The notes beneath the pieces are model-generated. The model searched no databases. It had not been told where the DNA came from and was given only the letters and a program-made list of their open reading frames with translations. A stretch of 7,538 bases of DNA from an uncultured Oscillospiraceae bacterium (lineage in GTDB: Bacteria; Bacillota_A; Clostridia; Oscillospirales; Oscillospiraceae), in contig CAAEDK010000079.1 in the NCBI GenBank assembly GCA_900754605.1, positions 1 to 7,538 of the forward strand, in the 5' to 3' direction. The translations under genes were made by a program, and so were the position numbers. Positions 1-6,435 of this stretch are shown here, in pieces (position 1 is the stretch's first letter; each line of letters opens with the position of its first letter).

Positions 1-561
1 CTGCTCCTCGATCTCTCTGGGATCAGGAAGATCAATATAGATGGGGGAATGTCCCACTCCCTCCACATAGCGCAGCAGATCCTCCCGCGTCAGACGTACT
101 GTGGAGGTAGAGATCCCAGGATGTCCACTGTAATATAGATCCGTCAGCAGATCCCGGTCGATGACCAACTGCACCCGCCCCTCCTGATCAAACAGGAGTT
201 CCAGAGCAGAGACTGATCCAGGAATGGTATTCAGATAGTCCGCCATGTGGCCACCATCTGCAAAAGACAGCCGGGAACAACCCAGCTGCGCGGACAGGTA
301 CTTGGTCTTGAAAGGCTTTTCGCCCGGCATCATCAGAAGATAAAATTCAGTCTGCTGCCGGTTACACAAGAACAGATTTTTACAAATCTTTGCATCCAGC
401 ACCTCTTCGATTTTCCGACAGTCCTCCATCGTATCAGCGTGGTCGTGGTCCACCCGGTCAAAGGAAATACCCTGCCGCTCCAACTCATCATAAATGGCCA
501 GTTCCTGGGGGATACGGTCATCTGTGGGACGTCCGGAGTGGCGGACGGGATCAATATACAT
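1..561 (-). CDS. ProX/YbaK-family prolyl-tRNA editing deacylase (partial, C-terminus cut by window edge)
   Basis: The family hydrolyses mischarged aminoacyl-tRNA in trans, typically Ala-tRNA(Pro), in the cytoplasm. The reading frame is open for 187 codons from ATG at 561 to base 1 with no stop, so the end lies outside the window. At 187 residues it is already about full family length, so little should be missing. Supporting motifs are the KNLF block (K61-N62, the usual catalytic Lys region), a KPFKTK segment near residues 82-87, the PGSVS loop (114-118) and a late GHP (146-148). The start is supported by AAAAGGTGA (568-576), 7 bases upstream. Two family hallmarks are altered: the GxxxP loop reads GSVSA (A119 replaces Pro), and HPxxN-like positions read HPGIS. 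Its substrate may therefore differ from Ala-tRNA(Pro). The gene is divergent from the CAT-like gene. Family assignment is strong; exact specificity is unknown. Confidence 0.85.
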   Translation of the reverse strand, partial: MYIDPVRHSGRPTDDRIPQELAIYDELERQGISFDRVDHDHADTMEDCRKIEEVLDAKICKNLFLCNRQQTEFYLLMMPGEKPFKTKYLSAQLGCSRLSFADGGHMADYLNTIPGSVSALELLFDQEGRVQLVIDRDLLTDLYYSGHPGISTSTVRLTREDLLRYVEGVGHSPIYIDLPDPREIEEQ

Positions 562-599
562 GGTCGTTCACCTTTTCTCCGCGTATGCGGTTTTTTCAC

Positions 600-628
600 A
601 GCATACCACAGCTCAGCGGAAATGTACA
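600..628 (-). promoter_or_regulatory. Candidate sigma-A promoter for the ProX-like gene
   Basis: On the minus strand, TGTACA (623-628) is followed after 17 bases by TATGCT (600-605). This lies about 40 bases upstream of the ATG. Spacing is ideal and the -10 is fair, but the -35 matches only partly. Confidence 0.5.
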
Positions 629-646
629 CCCCTGCTCCAGTGCGAG

Positions 647-675
647 TTGCAGGCCAAGGTGGGATCTGATATAAT
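647..675 (+). promoter_or_regulatory. Sigma-A promoter for the CAT-like gene
   Basis: TTGCAG (647-652), a 17-base spacer and a perfect TATAAT (670-675) form a strong consensus promoter. Transcription would start near 682, giving a leader of about 58 bases. It stands back-to-back with the ProX-like promoter; the two -35 boxes are 18 bases apart, so one regulator could affect both. Confidence 0.8.
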
Positions 676-726
676 ATGCCCCTGCACCTGCGCCCGCTCC
701 GGGTCGCATGGAATACGATTTTGATT

Positions 727-732
727 GGAGGG
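727..732 (+). promoter_or_regulatory. Shine-Dalgarno that fixes the CAT-like start
   Basis: GGAGGG ends 7 bases before ATG at 740. An upstream in-frame TTG at 725 would place the Shine-Dalgarno inside the gene, so ATG 740 is preferred. Confidence 0.75.
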
Positions 733-739
733 ATGTCAC

Positions 740-1366
740 ATGGTCCGCGAGATCATCCCAGAACACTCTAGGCGCGCCGATGCCTTCGCCCTGTGGAACC
801 GGGCCCCCATGCCTATGGTGACCCTGATGAAAACTCTGGATATCACCCACTTGGTCCGGTTCAGCCGCAGACACAGGTATAAGATCAATATGCTTCTCTG
901 CTGGTGTGTTGGCCGGGCAGCAGCCCGGATGGAGGACTTTTATCTTCTTCCTGTGGGGGACAGACTGATGGAGTACGACTGTCTGGCGGTCAACACGATA
1001 GTCATGACCCAGAGCGGCGACATCCAAACCTGTGATCTTCCGCTCTCTTCCAACCTGGAGCAGTTCAACCGAACCTATCTTGAGCTCACTGGACAGGTTG
1101 CCCAGACCAACCAACCCTATGACCTGAGCGGGGAGGCCATGGTCATCGGCACCTCTGCCCTGGCCCAATATGACATTGATGGAGCCGTGAACCTCTACGC
1201 TGGCTGCTACAACAATCCATTCCTGATCTGGGGCAGATACCGCAGACGCTGGTTTCGGGCTCTTCTCCCCATCTCCTTCCAGTTCCATCACGCCCAGTTG
1301 GACGGCATTCCAGCCGCACAATTTTTGGAATATCTTCAGCAGGAGATCCTCACCCTTGGCACATGA
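740..1366 (+). CDS. Chloramphenicol acetyltransferase-like (CatA-type) O-acetyltransferase
   Basis: This 208-residue cytoplasmic protein fits the CAT fold and is close to the usual CAT length of about 210-220. Family enzymes move acetyl from acetyl-CoA to a hydroxyl group and work as trimers. The C-terminal signature QFHHAQLDG (181-189) contains the catalytic His (H184, second of the HH pair) and the structural Asp (D188), as in the HHxxxDG motif of true CATs. The N-terminal part (MVTLMKTLDITHL, 26-38) and the hydrophobic segment around 50-63 also match CAT layout. The surrounding sequence differs from classic resistance enzymes and several aromatic substrate-pocket stretches are not recognisable, so chloramphenicol may not be the substrate. 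No clear terminator follows it; the CNNM-type gene starts after about 155 bases from its own promoter. Family call is firm; resistance function is not established. Confidence 0.82.
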   Translation: MVREIIPEHSRRADAFALWNRAPMPMVTLMKTLDITHLVRFSRRHRYKINMLLCWCVGRAAARMEDFYLLPVGDRLMEYDCLAVNTIVMTQSGDIQTCDLPLSSNLEQFNRTYLELTGQVAQTNQPYDLSGEAMVIGTSALAQYDIDGAVNLYAGCYNNPFLIWGRYRRRWFRALLPISFQFHHAQLDGIPAAQFLEYLQQEILTLGT

Positions 1367-1416
1367 TCCTCCATTCTATCAAATCCGCTTTGCTTTCTGG
1401 TATGCGGAAAATTTAT

Positions 1417-1445
1417 TTGCTTTTTATGAGTGGCTATGATATAGT
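1417..1445 (+). promoter_or_regulatory. Extended -10 promoter for the CNNM/CBS gene
   Basis: TTGCTT (1417-1422), 17 bases, then TATAGT (1440-1445) preceded by TGA, an extended -10 form. Transcription would begin near 1452, about 70 bases before ATG 1522. Confidence 0.65.
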
Positions 1446-1521
1446 GTATTACTAATCTGGTCCCTTGCACGGTATGGGGCACAGAAATTTTTTTGAAGAA
1501 AGTGGAGTTGATCCGTCCATT

Positions 1522-2853
1522 ATGGACAGTACCAGTATCGCAATGCTCGTCGCCCTGGTGGCCTTGGTGGCCATGTCCGGGTATTTTTCTGCAACCGAAA
1601 CCGCATTTACCTCTCTCAACCGCATCCGCCTGAAGAACAAAGCCGACAACGGAGACCGCCGGGCCGCACGCACGCTGGAACTGGCGGAAGACTATGACCG
1701 CCTGTTGTCCACCATCCTCATTGGCAACAACATTGTCAACAACGTGGCTACTACCATTGGTGCAGTATTGTTTATCAAGTTGATTGACGATGTCCGTGGT
1801 CCTACTGTCTCTGCCATCGTTCTGACCATCGTCATTCTAATTTTCGGCGAGGTCTCTCCCAAGAGCCTGGCCAAGGAAAATCCGGAGAGCTGGGCCATGA
1901 TTTCCGCTCCTCTTCTGAGACTGCTGGTGGTAATTCTGACCCCGGCCAATTTCCTCTTCACCCAGTGGAAGCGTCTGCTCTCGAAAGTGTTCCGCACCGC
2001 CCAAGGCGATGGAATCACGGAGGAGGAGCTGGTCGGCATGGTGGATCAGGCGGAAAACGAAGGCGGCCTAGACCAGCATGAAAGCGATCTGATCCGTAAC
2101 GCCATTGAATTCAACGATCTGGAAGTGTCCGAGATCCTCACCCCCCGTGTGGATCTGGTGGCTGTACCTGACACCGCCACCATGGACCAAGCAGCCTCCC
2201 TCTTTGTGGAAAGCGGTTATTCCCGTCTTCCCATCTACCATGACAGCATCGATAATATTGTGGGTGTAGTCCATGAAAAGGACTTCAATGCCGCCCGCTA
2301 CCGCGGAGAGACCCAGCTGGCTGCTCTGAAGGCGCCAGTCCTGTACACCACCGGCAACACAAAAATCTCCGAATTGTTGCGCATCCTTCAGAAAAACAAG
2401 GCCCACATGGCCGTGGTAGTAGATGAATACGGCGGCACTGAGGGCATCGCCACCATGGAAGATATCGTAGAGGAACTCGTAGGCGAGATTTGGGATGAGC
2501 ACGATGAGGTCATCGAGATCTTCCGCAAGCAGCCGGATGGCAGTTACCTGATTGCCTGTTCCGCCGATTTGGACGATATGTATGACCTCTTCCAGGTCAA
2601 GGGGACCTGTGAAGCAGCCACCGTCTCCGGCTGGGTCATGGAAGAGGTCGGCAAGGTTCCAGACGTTGGTGATCACTTCCAATCCGAGGGTCTTGATGTC
2701 ACCGTCACAAAGGTGGAACACCGCCGTGTACTGGAGATTCAGGTCCGTGTCCTGCCCCATGAGGAGGAGCCCAAGTCCCGGGATTGGGAACTCCGCAGCC
2801 GTGAAAAAGATCCCATCCGCACGAAGCGGACACCCCAGAAACCAGAATCCTAA
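1522..2853 (+). CDS. CNNM/CorC-type membrane protein with paired CBS domains (hemolysin C/TlyC family)
   Basis: The 443-residue protein has the standard family order. A CNNM (DUF21) membrane domain covers about residues 1-180, with hydrophobic segments near 5-22, 61-86, 95-110 and 127-147 and the conserved SATETAF (23-29), GNNIVN (68-73) and [15 protein letters not shown] (108-122) motifs. Two CBS domains cover about 206-262 and 268-325, including LTPRVDLV and [25 protein letters not shown] sequence. A CorC_HlyC domain lies at about 338-413, followed by a charged tail. Relatives act in Mg2+ or other cation export and tolerance; the old name hemolysin is usually misleading. The start is uncertain: ATG 1522 directly precedes the first helix, with GGAG at 1504-1507 (14 bases away, rather far but followed by TTGATC that could extend pairing). 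In-frame TTG 1465 or ATG 1474 would add up to 19 residues but have no good ribosome site. It is followed by a strong terminator. Confidence 0.9.
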   Translation: MDSTSIAMLVALVALVAMSGYFSATETAFTSLNRIRLKNKADNGDRRAARTLELAEDYDRLLSTILIGNNIVNNVATTIGAVLFIKLIDDVRGPTVSAIVLTIVILIFGEVSPKSLAKENPESWAMISAPLLRLLVVILTPANFLFTQWKRLLSKVFRTAQGDGITEEELVGMVDQAENEGGLDQHESDLIRNAIEFNDLEVSEILTPRVDLVAVPDTATMDQAASLFVESGYSRLPIYHDSIDNIVGVVHEKDFNAARYRGETQLAALKAPVLYTTGNTKISELLRILQKNKAHMAVVVDEYGGTEGIATMEDIVEELVGEIWDEHDEVIEIFRKQPDGSYLIACSADLDDMYDLFQVKGTCEAATVSGWVMEEVGKVPDVGDHFQSEGLDVTVTKVEHRRVLEIQVRVLPHEEEPKSRDWELRSREKDPIRTKRTPQKPES

Positions 2854-2864
2854 TCAAAGATACA

Positions 2865-2911
2865 AACACCCCATGTCACCGGTTACCGGATGACATGGGG
2901 TGTTCTTTTCT
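2865..2911. terminator. Strong, probably bidirectional terminator between convergent genes
   Basis: A perfect 14-bp inverted repeat (2865-2878 with 2891-2904) encloses a smaller CCGG stem. It is followed on the plus strand by TTCTTTTCT, ending the CNNM-type transcript 12 bases after the stop codon. On the minus strand the hairpin is followed by a looser T-rich run, so it can also serve the DUF6465 gene, which lacks another obvious terminator. Nothing else is recognisable in 2912-2994. Confidence 0.88.
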
Positions 2912-2994
2912 CAGATTATCCCGATCAGGAAATTCGAAGTCCTGCGGAAAGCGGCTCGACCGTCCCATAGGGTGATCTTCTGAACTTTTTTCGC

Positions 2995-3318
2995 TTACAG
3001 CTCAATCTTTCCAGTGCTTTCACCGTTGACCACATAGTACACGGCGTTGTCCTCAGGCTTGATATACAGCTCCAGGCTCTTGATGTCTGCACCGGCCCAC
3101 TGGGCTTTAACAGCGTCCACCATAGCCTCTTGGGTCAATTCCTTGCCCAAATACTGCAGGCTCAAGGAAACCTTGGGGGCGGCAGCCTTCTTCGCCGCAG
3201 GTGCCCTCTTCGCAGACGCCTTCCGAGTGGTCTTGGCAGCAGCGGGCTTCTCCTCTTTTACAGCGGCAGTTTCAGCCACAGCTTGCTCGGCCTTGGCAGT
3301 CTTTTTGAGAATCGCCAT
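2995..3318 (-). CDS. DUF6465-like small protein with Lys/Ala-rich N-terminal tail
   Basis: A 107-residue protein in two parts. Residues 1-49 are low complexity, rich in Ala and Lys (for example KRAPAAKKAAAPK, 37-49), resembling histone H1-like bacterial tails and probably disordered. Residues 50-107 form a compact domain with VSLSLQYLGKELTQEAMVDA, LYIKPEDNAVYYVVNG and a GKIEL end, the pattern I associate with DUF6465 proteins of Clostridia, whose function is unknown. There is no signal peptide or membrane segment. The start ATG 3318 has AAAGGAG (3329-3335) with a 10-base spacer. The gene is monocistronic: its promoter lies upstream, gdhA is separated by a terminator, and downstream it converges on the CNNM-type gene. 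Nucleic-acid binding by the basic tail is a guess from composition only. Confidence 0.82.
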   Translation of the reverse strand: MAILKKTAKAEQAVAETAAVKEEKPAAAKTTRKASAKRAPAAKKAAAPKVSLSLQYLGKELTQEAMVDAVKAQWAGADIKSLELYIKPEDNAVYYVVNGESTGKIEL

Positions 3319-3375
3319 TCAATACACGCTCCTTTATTTGACGGCCGTGGCCATCGATTTCATAGATACTCTTAT

Positions 3376-3403
3376 ATTGTATCAGGATTCCACGGAAGGA
3401 AAA
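3376..3403 (-). promoter_or_regulatory. Candidate extended -10 promoter for the DUF6465-like gene
   Basis: On the minus strand TACAAT (3376-3381) is preceded by TGA, an extended -10 form. A weak TTTTCC (3398-3403) lies 16 bases upstream. The predicted leader is about 50 bases. Apart from this and the gdhA terminator I see nothing in 3404-3497. Confidence 0.55.
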
Positions 3404-3497
3404 GAGCAAAAACGACGATTCTTCTTTTATTTCCTCTTCCTATCCCTGCCAATTTGTACATTTTCAAGATATTATTGCTGTTTTTCATCCTGCTTTT

Positions 3498-3535
3498 AAA
3501 AAAATCAGGGCCCCTCCCGGTTGGGAGGAGCCCTG
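3498..3535 (-). terminator. Rho-independent terminator of gdhA
   Basis: Arms 3506-3518 and 3523-3535 pair over 13 positions with one C/A mismatch (3512/3529) and a GGTT loop. On the minus strand the stem is followed by A and then seven T (3498-3504). It begins about 30 bases past the gdhA stop. Confidence 0.92.
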
Positions 3536-3566
3536 TAAGGACTTACTCTGTCTGAGGGGTCTTCAA

Positions 3567-4919
3567 TTAGAAGATGCCCTGAGCCATCATGGCGTCGGCG
3601 ACCTTCTGGAAGCCAACAATGTTGGCACCAGCGACCAGGTCATAGCCCAGGCCATAGCGCTCGGCAACCTCGACGGAGGAGTGATAGATGTTCTTCATGA
3701 TGCCCTTCAGCTTGGCATCGACTTCCTCAGCGGTCCAGTACAGACGCTCAGCGTTCTGAGCCATCTCCAGCTCGGAAACGGACACGCCGCCGGCGTTAAC
3801 AGCCTTGGAGGGAGCCACGACCATGTGCTTCTGCTCCTTCAGGAACTCCAGAGCATCGTTGGTGGTGGGCATGTTGGCGACCTCGATGTAGTACTTCACG
3901 CCGGACTCAGCGATCTTCTTGGCCCAGTCCATGTTGACGTCGTTCTGAGTGGCAGCGGGCATGTAGATGTCCACGTCCTTGACGCCCCAGCACTTGGTGT
4001 TGGGAACGAACTCACAGTCAAAGCGCTCAGCATAAGGCTGGCAGTGCATGGGATCCTTAGCACGCATCTCGAGGATGTAGTTCAGCTTCTCGTCGGTGCT
4101 CACGCCATCGGGATCGTGGATGTAGCCGTCGGGGCCGGCAAAGTAGGTGACCTTGGCGCCCAGCTCAGCAGCCTTCTTCATGATGCCCCAGCCCACGTTG
4201 CCGTAGCCGGACATAGCGATGCGCTTACCCTCGATGGACTCGCCGTCGTGAGCCAGAGCCTCGACCAGATAGTACACAGCACCGAAGCCAGTGGCCTCAG
4301 GACGCATGATGGAGCCGCCGGTGGTAACAGCCTTGCCGGACAGAGCGCCGAACTCAGCAGCGCCAACAATGCGGCGATACTGGCCGTACATATAGCCGAT
4401 TTCACGGCCGCCGCAGCCCAGGTCGCCAGCGGGGCAGTCGATGTCCTGACCAATGTGGCGATACAGCTCGGTGATGAAGGCCTGGCAGAAACGCATGACC
4501 TCGGCATCGCTCTTGCCGCGAGGATCGAAGTCAGAGCCGCCCTTGGCGCCGCCGATGGGCAGACCAGTCATGGCGTCCTTAAAGACCTGCTCAAAGCCCA
4601 GGAACTTGACGATGGAGAGGTTCACGGAAGGATCGAAGCGGATGCCTCCCTTATAGGGGCCGAGGGCCGCGTTGTACTGAACGCGGTAGCCGCGGTTGAC
4701 GTGCCAAGCATGGTTGTCGTCCTCCCAAGTGACGCGGAACTCGATCACGCGCTCGGGCTCGACCATACGCTCCAGAAGAGCGGCCTTTTCATACTCGGGG
4801 TGGGCGGCGATCACGGGCTCCAGAGAGCTCAGGACCTCCTCGACAGTCTGCAGGAACTCAGGCTCGTTGGCATTCTTGGCCTTGGTCTCAGCCAGAACTC
4901 TCTCGATGTACTGATTCAT
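3567..4919 (-). CDS. gdhA: Glutamate dehydrogenase, Clostridium symbiosum type (probably NAD-dependent)
   Basis: Cytoplasmic enzyme, hexameric in this family, that interconverts glutamate with 2-oxoglutarate plus ammonia. The 450 residues match the full length of the small bacterial hexameric GDHs. The substrate domain shows GPYKGGIRF (K90), a Lys at 114, LPIGGAKGG (catalytic K126) and CPAGDLG (D166). The dinucleotide domain shows SGYGNVG (237-243). SKAVNAGGVSVSELEMAQNA (371-390) closes the substrate site. At the positions known to affect cofactor choice in the C. symbiosum enzyme (F238, P262, D263) this protein has Y239, P263 and D264, which favours NAD over NADP; this comparison is from memory. 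Two Cys (C162, C169) flank the catalytic Asp where I recall Val in C. symbiosum. The start is supported by TAGGAGGAA (4927-4935). The gene is monocistronic, with its own promoter, leader and terminator. Confidence 0.97.
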   Translation of the reverse strand: MNQYIERVLAETKAKNANEPEFLQTVEEVLSSLEPVIAAHPEYEKAALLERMVEPERVIEFRVTWEDDNHAWHVNRGYRVQYNAALGPYKGGIRFDPSVNLSIVKFLGFEQVFKDAMTGLPIGGAKGGSDFDPRGKSDAEVMRFCQAFITELYRHIGQDIDCPAGDLGCGGREIGYMYGQYRRIVGAAEFGALSGKAVTTGGSIMRPEATGFGAVYYLVEALAHDGESIEGKRIAMSGYGNVGWGIMKKAAELGAKVTYFAGPDGYIHDPDGVSTDEKLNYILEMRAKDPMHCQPYAERFDCEFVPNTKCWGVKDVDIYMPAATQNDVNMDWAKKIAESGVKYYIEVANMPTTNDALEFLKEQKHMVVAPSKAVNAGGVSVSELEMAQNAERLYWTAEEVDAKLKGIMKNIYHSSVEVAERYGLGYDLVAGANIVGFQKVADAMMAQGIF

Positions 4920-5046
4920 GATGACATTCCTCCTACGTTATATTTTTGTGGCGATTTGTTGAAAAACTGACAGAACTCCTTCACTTTTCGCCTTTGGACA
5001 GGTGTTTCGGAGAAAAAAGGAACTCTATCGCTCGTCCCTATGTATA

Positions 5047-5074
5047 AGTATACCATAAAGGCTTCGGATGTAAA
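5047..5074 (-). promoter_or_regulatory. gdhA promoter and leader
   Basis: On the minus strand TTTACA (5069-5074), 16 bases, then TATACT (5047-5052) preceded by TGG, an extended -10. Transcription would start near 5040, giving a leader of about 120 bases (5040-4920), long for a simple leader. I find no strong hairpin, T-box or known riboswitch pattern in it; it ends in a good ribosome site. Confidence 0.75.
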
Positions 5075-5083
5075 GCAAATTTT

Positions 5084-5101
5084 TTGTGGGTGTCACCACA
5101 A
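5084..5101. promoter_or_regulatory. Dyad upstream of the gdhA promoter, possible regulator site
   Basis: TTGTGG and CCACAA are perfect inverted arms around a 6-base centre (GTGTCA). The core TGTGG-N6-CCACA has the same 5-6-5 geometry as Crp/Fnr-family operators (TGTGA-N6-TCACA). It sits 9 bases upstream of the -35 box, centred near -52 from the predicted start. Binding is inferred, not shown. Confidence 0.4.
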
Positions 5102-5173
5102 CAAAATAGCTGTGGCCTCTTTTGTGATTTGGGTTTTTTTTATAGAAATTCCGCCGTTTTCCTGTATAAAAGG

Positions 5174-5213
5174 CCAAAAAATGGCTGGATTCCAAAAGTG
5201 AAATCCAGCCATT
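5174..5213 (-). terminator. Rho-independent terminator of the GNAT gene
   Basis: Perfect 12-bp arms (5180-5191 and 5202-5213) enclose a 10-base loop. On the minus strand the stem runs into six T (5176-5181). It lies about 30 bases past the GNAT stop codon. Between it and the gdhA dyad (5102-5173) I see no gene or clear signal. Confidence 0.92.
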
Positions 5214-5244
5214 CACAAATATTATGCAGGAATGCGATCAGGTT

Positions 5245-6102
5245 TCAGTCAAATGCAAGCCCCAAATAGGCTGTGGAGGACCAGTCCCAAGACCGTTCCA
5301 TTTCTGGGTCGAGCCACTTGAGCATTCCGAAGGGGTTTGCTCCCCTAGGAGTGCGCCAGGCAAACGACCACTTGGGCAGCAGACTTGGAAGTCGCTCCAG
5401 CACCCAATCCAGATCCTCCGGCAGACACAACAGTTCCTTCACCAGCAGTTCACCGCACTCCATCCCCTCTGCGCAGAGGGCAGCCCGGCCGTGTGGTGTC
5501 TCCAACGTGTACAGTCCACCACCCGGCAACAGCGCACAGGCTCCTTCCTGATAAGACAGAGCCTCCGGCGGCAGGTCGATATGGGCCACACCAGCCAACA
5601 GCCTCTCCCGCAGTTTCCGATACTCCTCCGGGGACAGACGCTCCAGAACTTCCATTTCCGGGTGAATGACCCAATCTTCTCGGGATGCAGAAAATTGTCC
5701 GTCCACAAAGCACTCTCGGAACCCATTCCGCTCAAAAAAACGGTGGAGAGATGGCTCTGCCGGAACTGTGGTCACCGCCGGAATATTCCATCCCTGAAAC
5801 ATCTGATCCGCACCAGCCAAAAGCTGTCCGGCCAATCCACGCCCCCGAGCCTTCGGGTGAGTGGCAACCGCATACAGATAGGCTGCTCGATATCTCCCCC
5901 GCCCTGGCACTACAAAGTCAGTGTCGAACCAGGCAGTCATGGCCTGAACCACACCATCCTCCTCCAAAAGGAGCATTCGCTCTGGTTTATAATAGGTATG
6001 GTAGAAGTTGTCCACATAGGCGCCATCATCTCCGAAGGCCAGCTGCCACAATTCCCGCTGCCTGGGCACATCCTCCGGACATGATGTTCTGATCTGGATC
6101 AT
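5245..6102 (-). CDS. GNAT-family N-acetyltransferase with C-terminal extension
   Basis: The first half (about 1-140) is a GNAT domain that would transfer acetyl from acetyl-CoA to an amine. Acetyl-CoA-binding motif A is YLYAVATHPKARGRGLAGQL (75-94 region) with the R-G-R-G turn at 86-89, and motif B is EPSLHRFFERNGF (116-128). The second half (about 140-285) has no catalytic motif I recognise and ends in NPFGMLKWL (256-264) and a GLAFD terminus, as in two-part Eis-like acetyltransferases common in Clostridia. The substrate cannot be read from sequence. The protein is 285 residues and soluble. ATG 6102 has AGGAGAGGTG (6111-6120), 8 bases upstream. PspC lies 61 bases upstream on the same strand without a terminator between. 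A TATTAT (6136-6141) without a good -35 may give a weak extra promoter. Confidence 0.87.
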   Translation of the reverse strand: MIQIRTSCPEDVPRQRELWQLAFGDDGAYVDNFYHTYYKPERMLLLEEDGVVQAMTAWFDTDFVVPGRGRYRAAYLYAVATHPKARGRGLAGQLLAGADQMFQGWNIPAVTTVPAEPSLHRFFERNGFRECFVDGQFSASREDWVIHPEMEVLERLSPEEYRKLRERLLAGVAHIDLPPEALSYQEGACALLPGGGLYTLETPHGRAALCAEGMECGELLVKELLCLPEDLDWVLERLPSLLPKWSFAWRTPRGANPFGMLKWLDPEMERSWDWSSTAYLGLAFD

Positions 6103-6163
6103 AACCCACTCACCTCTCCTGGGATCTCATCGAACATAATAGGACGAAGCACTCTCCACGATC

Positions 6164-6379
6164 TCAGTAACCGGGATAGACACTGCTCTTCGTGGGGATC
6201 ACGACTGCGGCAATGATATAGAGAACCAGGCCGCCAAAGAATGCACTGAGCAAACTCAATGCCGCCCAGCCCAAACGAATCAGGGTAGGATCAATATCAA
6301 AGTACTCCGCGATTCCGCCACATACGCCGCAGACCATCTTGAACTGGCCCTCCGTCCGGTACAATCTTTTTTTATCCAT
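6164..6379 (-). CDS. Small PspC-domain membrane protein
   Basis: A 71-residue protein made almost only of a PspC domain: a basic start (MDKKRLYRTE), the signature GVCGGIAEYFDIDPTLIRLGW (18-38) and one or two hydrophobic segments (about 36-61) ending in IP. PspC proteins of Proteobacteria sense envelope stress with PspA/PspB; short stand-alone copies in Firmicutes have less certain roles, and no pspA or pspB is seen here. ATG 6379 is chosen because AAAGGAG (6390-6396) lies 10 bases upstream; an in-frame GTG at 6388 is only 1 base from it and is unlikely. It probably heads a two-gene unit with the GNAT gene. Confidence 0.88.
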   Translation of the reverse strand: MDKKRLYRTEGQFKMVCGVCGGIAEYFDIDPTLIRLGWAALSLLSAFFGGLVLYIIAAVVIPTKSSVYPGY

Positions 6380-6435
6380 AGCTGACACACTCCTTTATCC
6401 AGCCCTTCTGCTGGGCAGATTCTTTGAACAGGATC

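Noticed and set aside
333..629. 98-codon minus-strand frame and plus-strand frames over the first 700 bases
   Set aside because: The ProX-like frame (1-561, minus) has coherent family motifs over its whole length, so the others are out-of-frame shadows. It runs off the window and so has no stop codon.
596..1321. 241-codon open frame on the minus strand opposite the CAT-like gene
   Set aside because: Antisense to a gene with intact CAT motifs; it would also span the divergent promoters, and shows no family signature.
1384..1408. Possible hairpin after the CAT-like gene (TCCGC...GCGGA)
   Set aside because: Only about 5 bp with a 15-base loop and no proper T-run; too weak to call a terminator.
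2068..2760. 230-codon minus-strand open frame within the CNNM/CBS gene
   Set aside because: Antisense shadow of a gene with complete conserved domains.
3047..3555. Two plus-strand open frames opposite the DUF6465 gene and its upstream region
   Set aside because: They cross the DUF6465 promoter, and one or both enter the gdhA terminator; neither has a sensible domain, so they are shadows.
3681..4970. 429-codon open frame on the plus strand opposite gdhA
   Set aside because: It lies almost entirely antisense to a clear full-length gdhA and runs into its leader. Its translation is a repetitive Leu/Val/His/Gly/Asp mix typical of the complement of strongly biased codons, and it has no recognisable domain.
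5025..5269. Short open frames (61 and 63 codons) between gdhA and GNAT
   Set aside because: They overlap the gdhA promoter or the dyad and the GNAT terminator, lack good ribosome sites, and have no recognisable domain.
5224..6084. 286-codon plus-strand open frame opposite the GNAT gene
   Set aside because: Shadow of the GNAT gene; Pro/Gln/Ser/His-rich translation with no motif.
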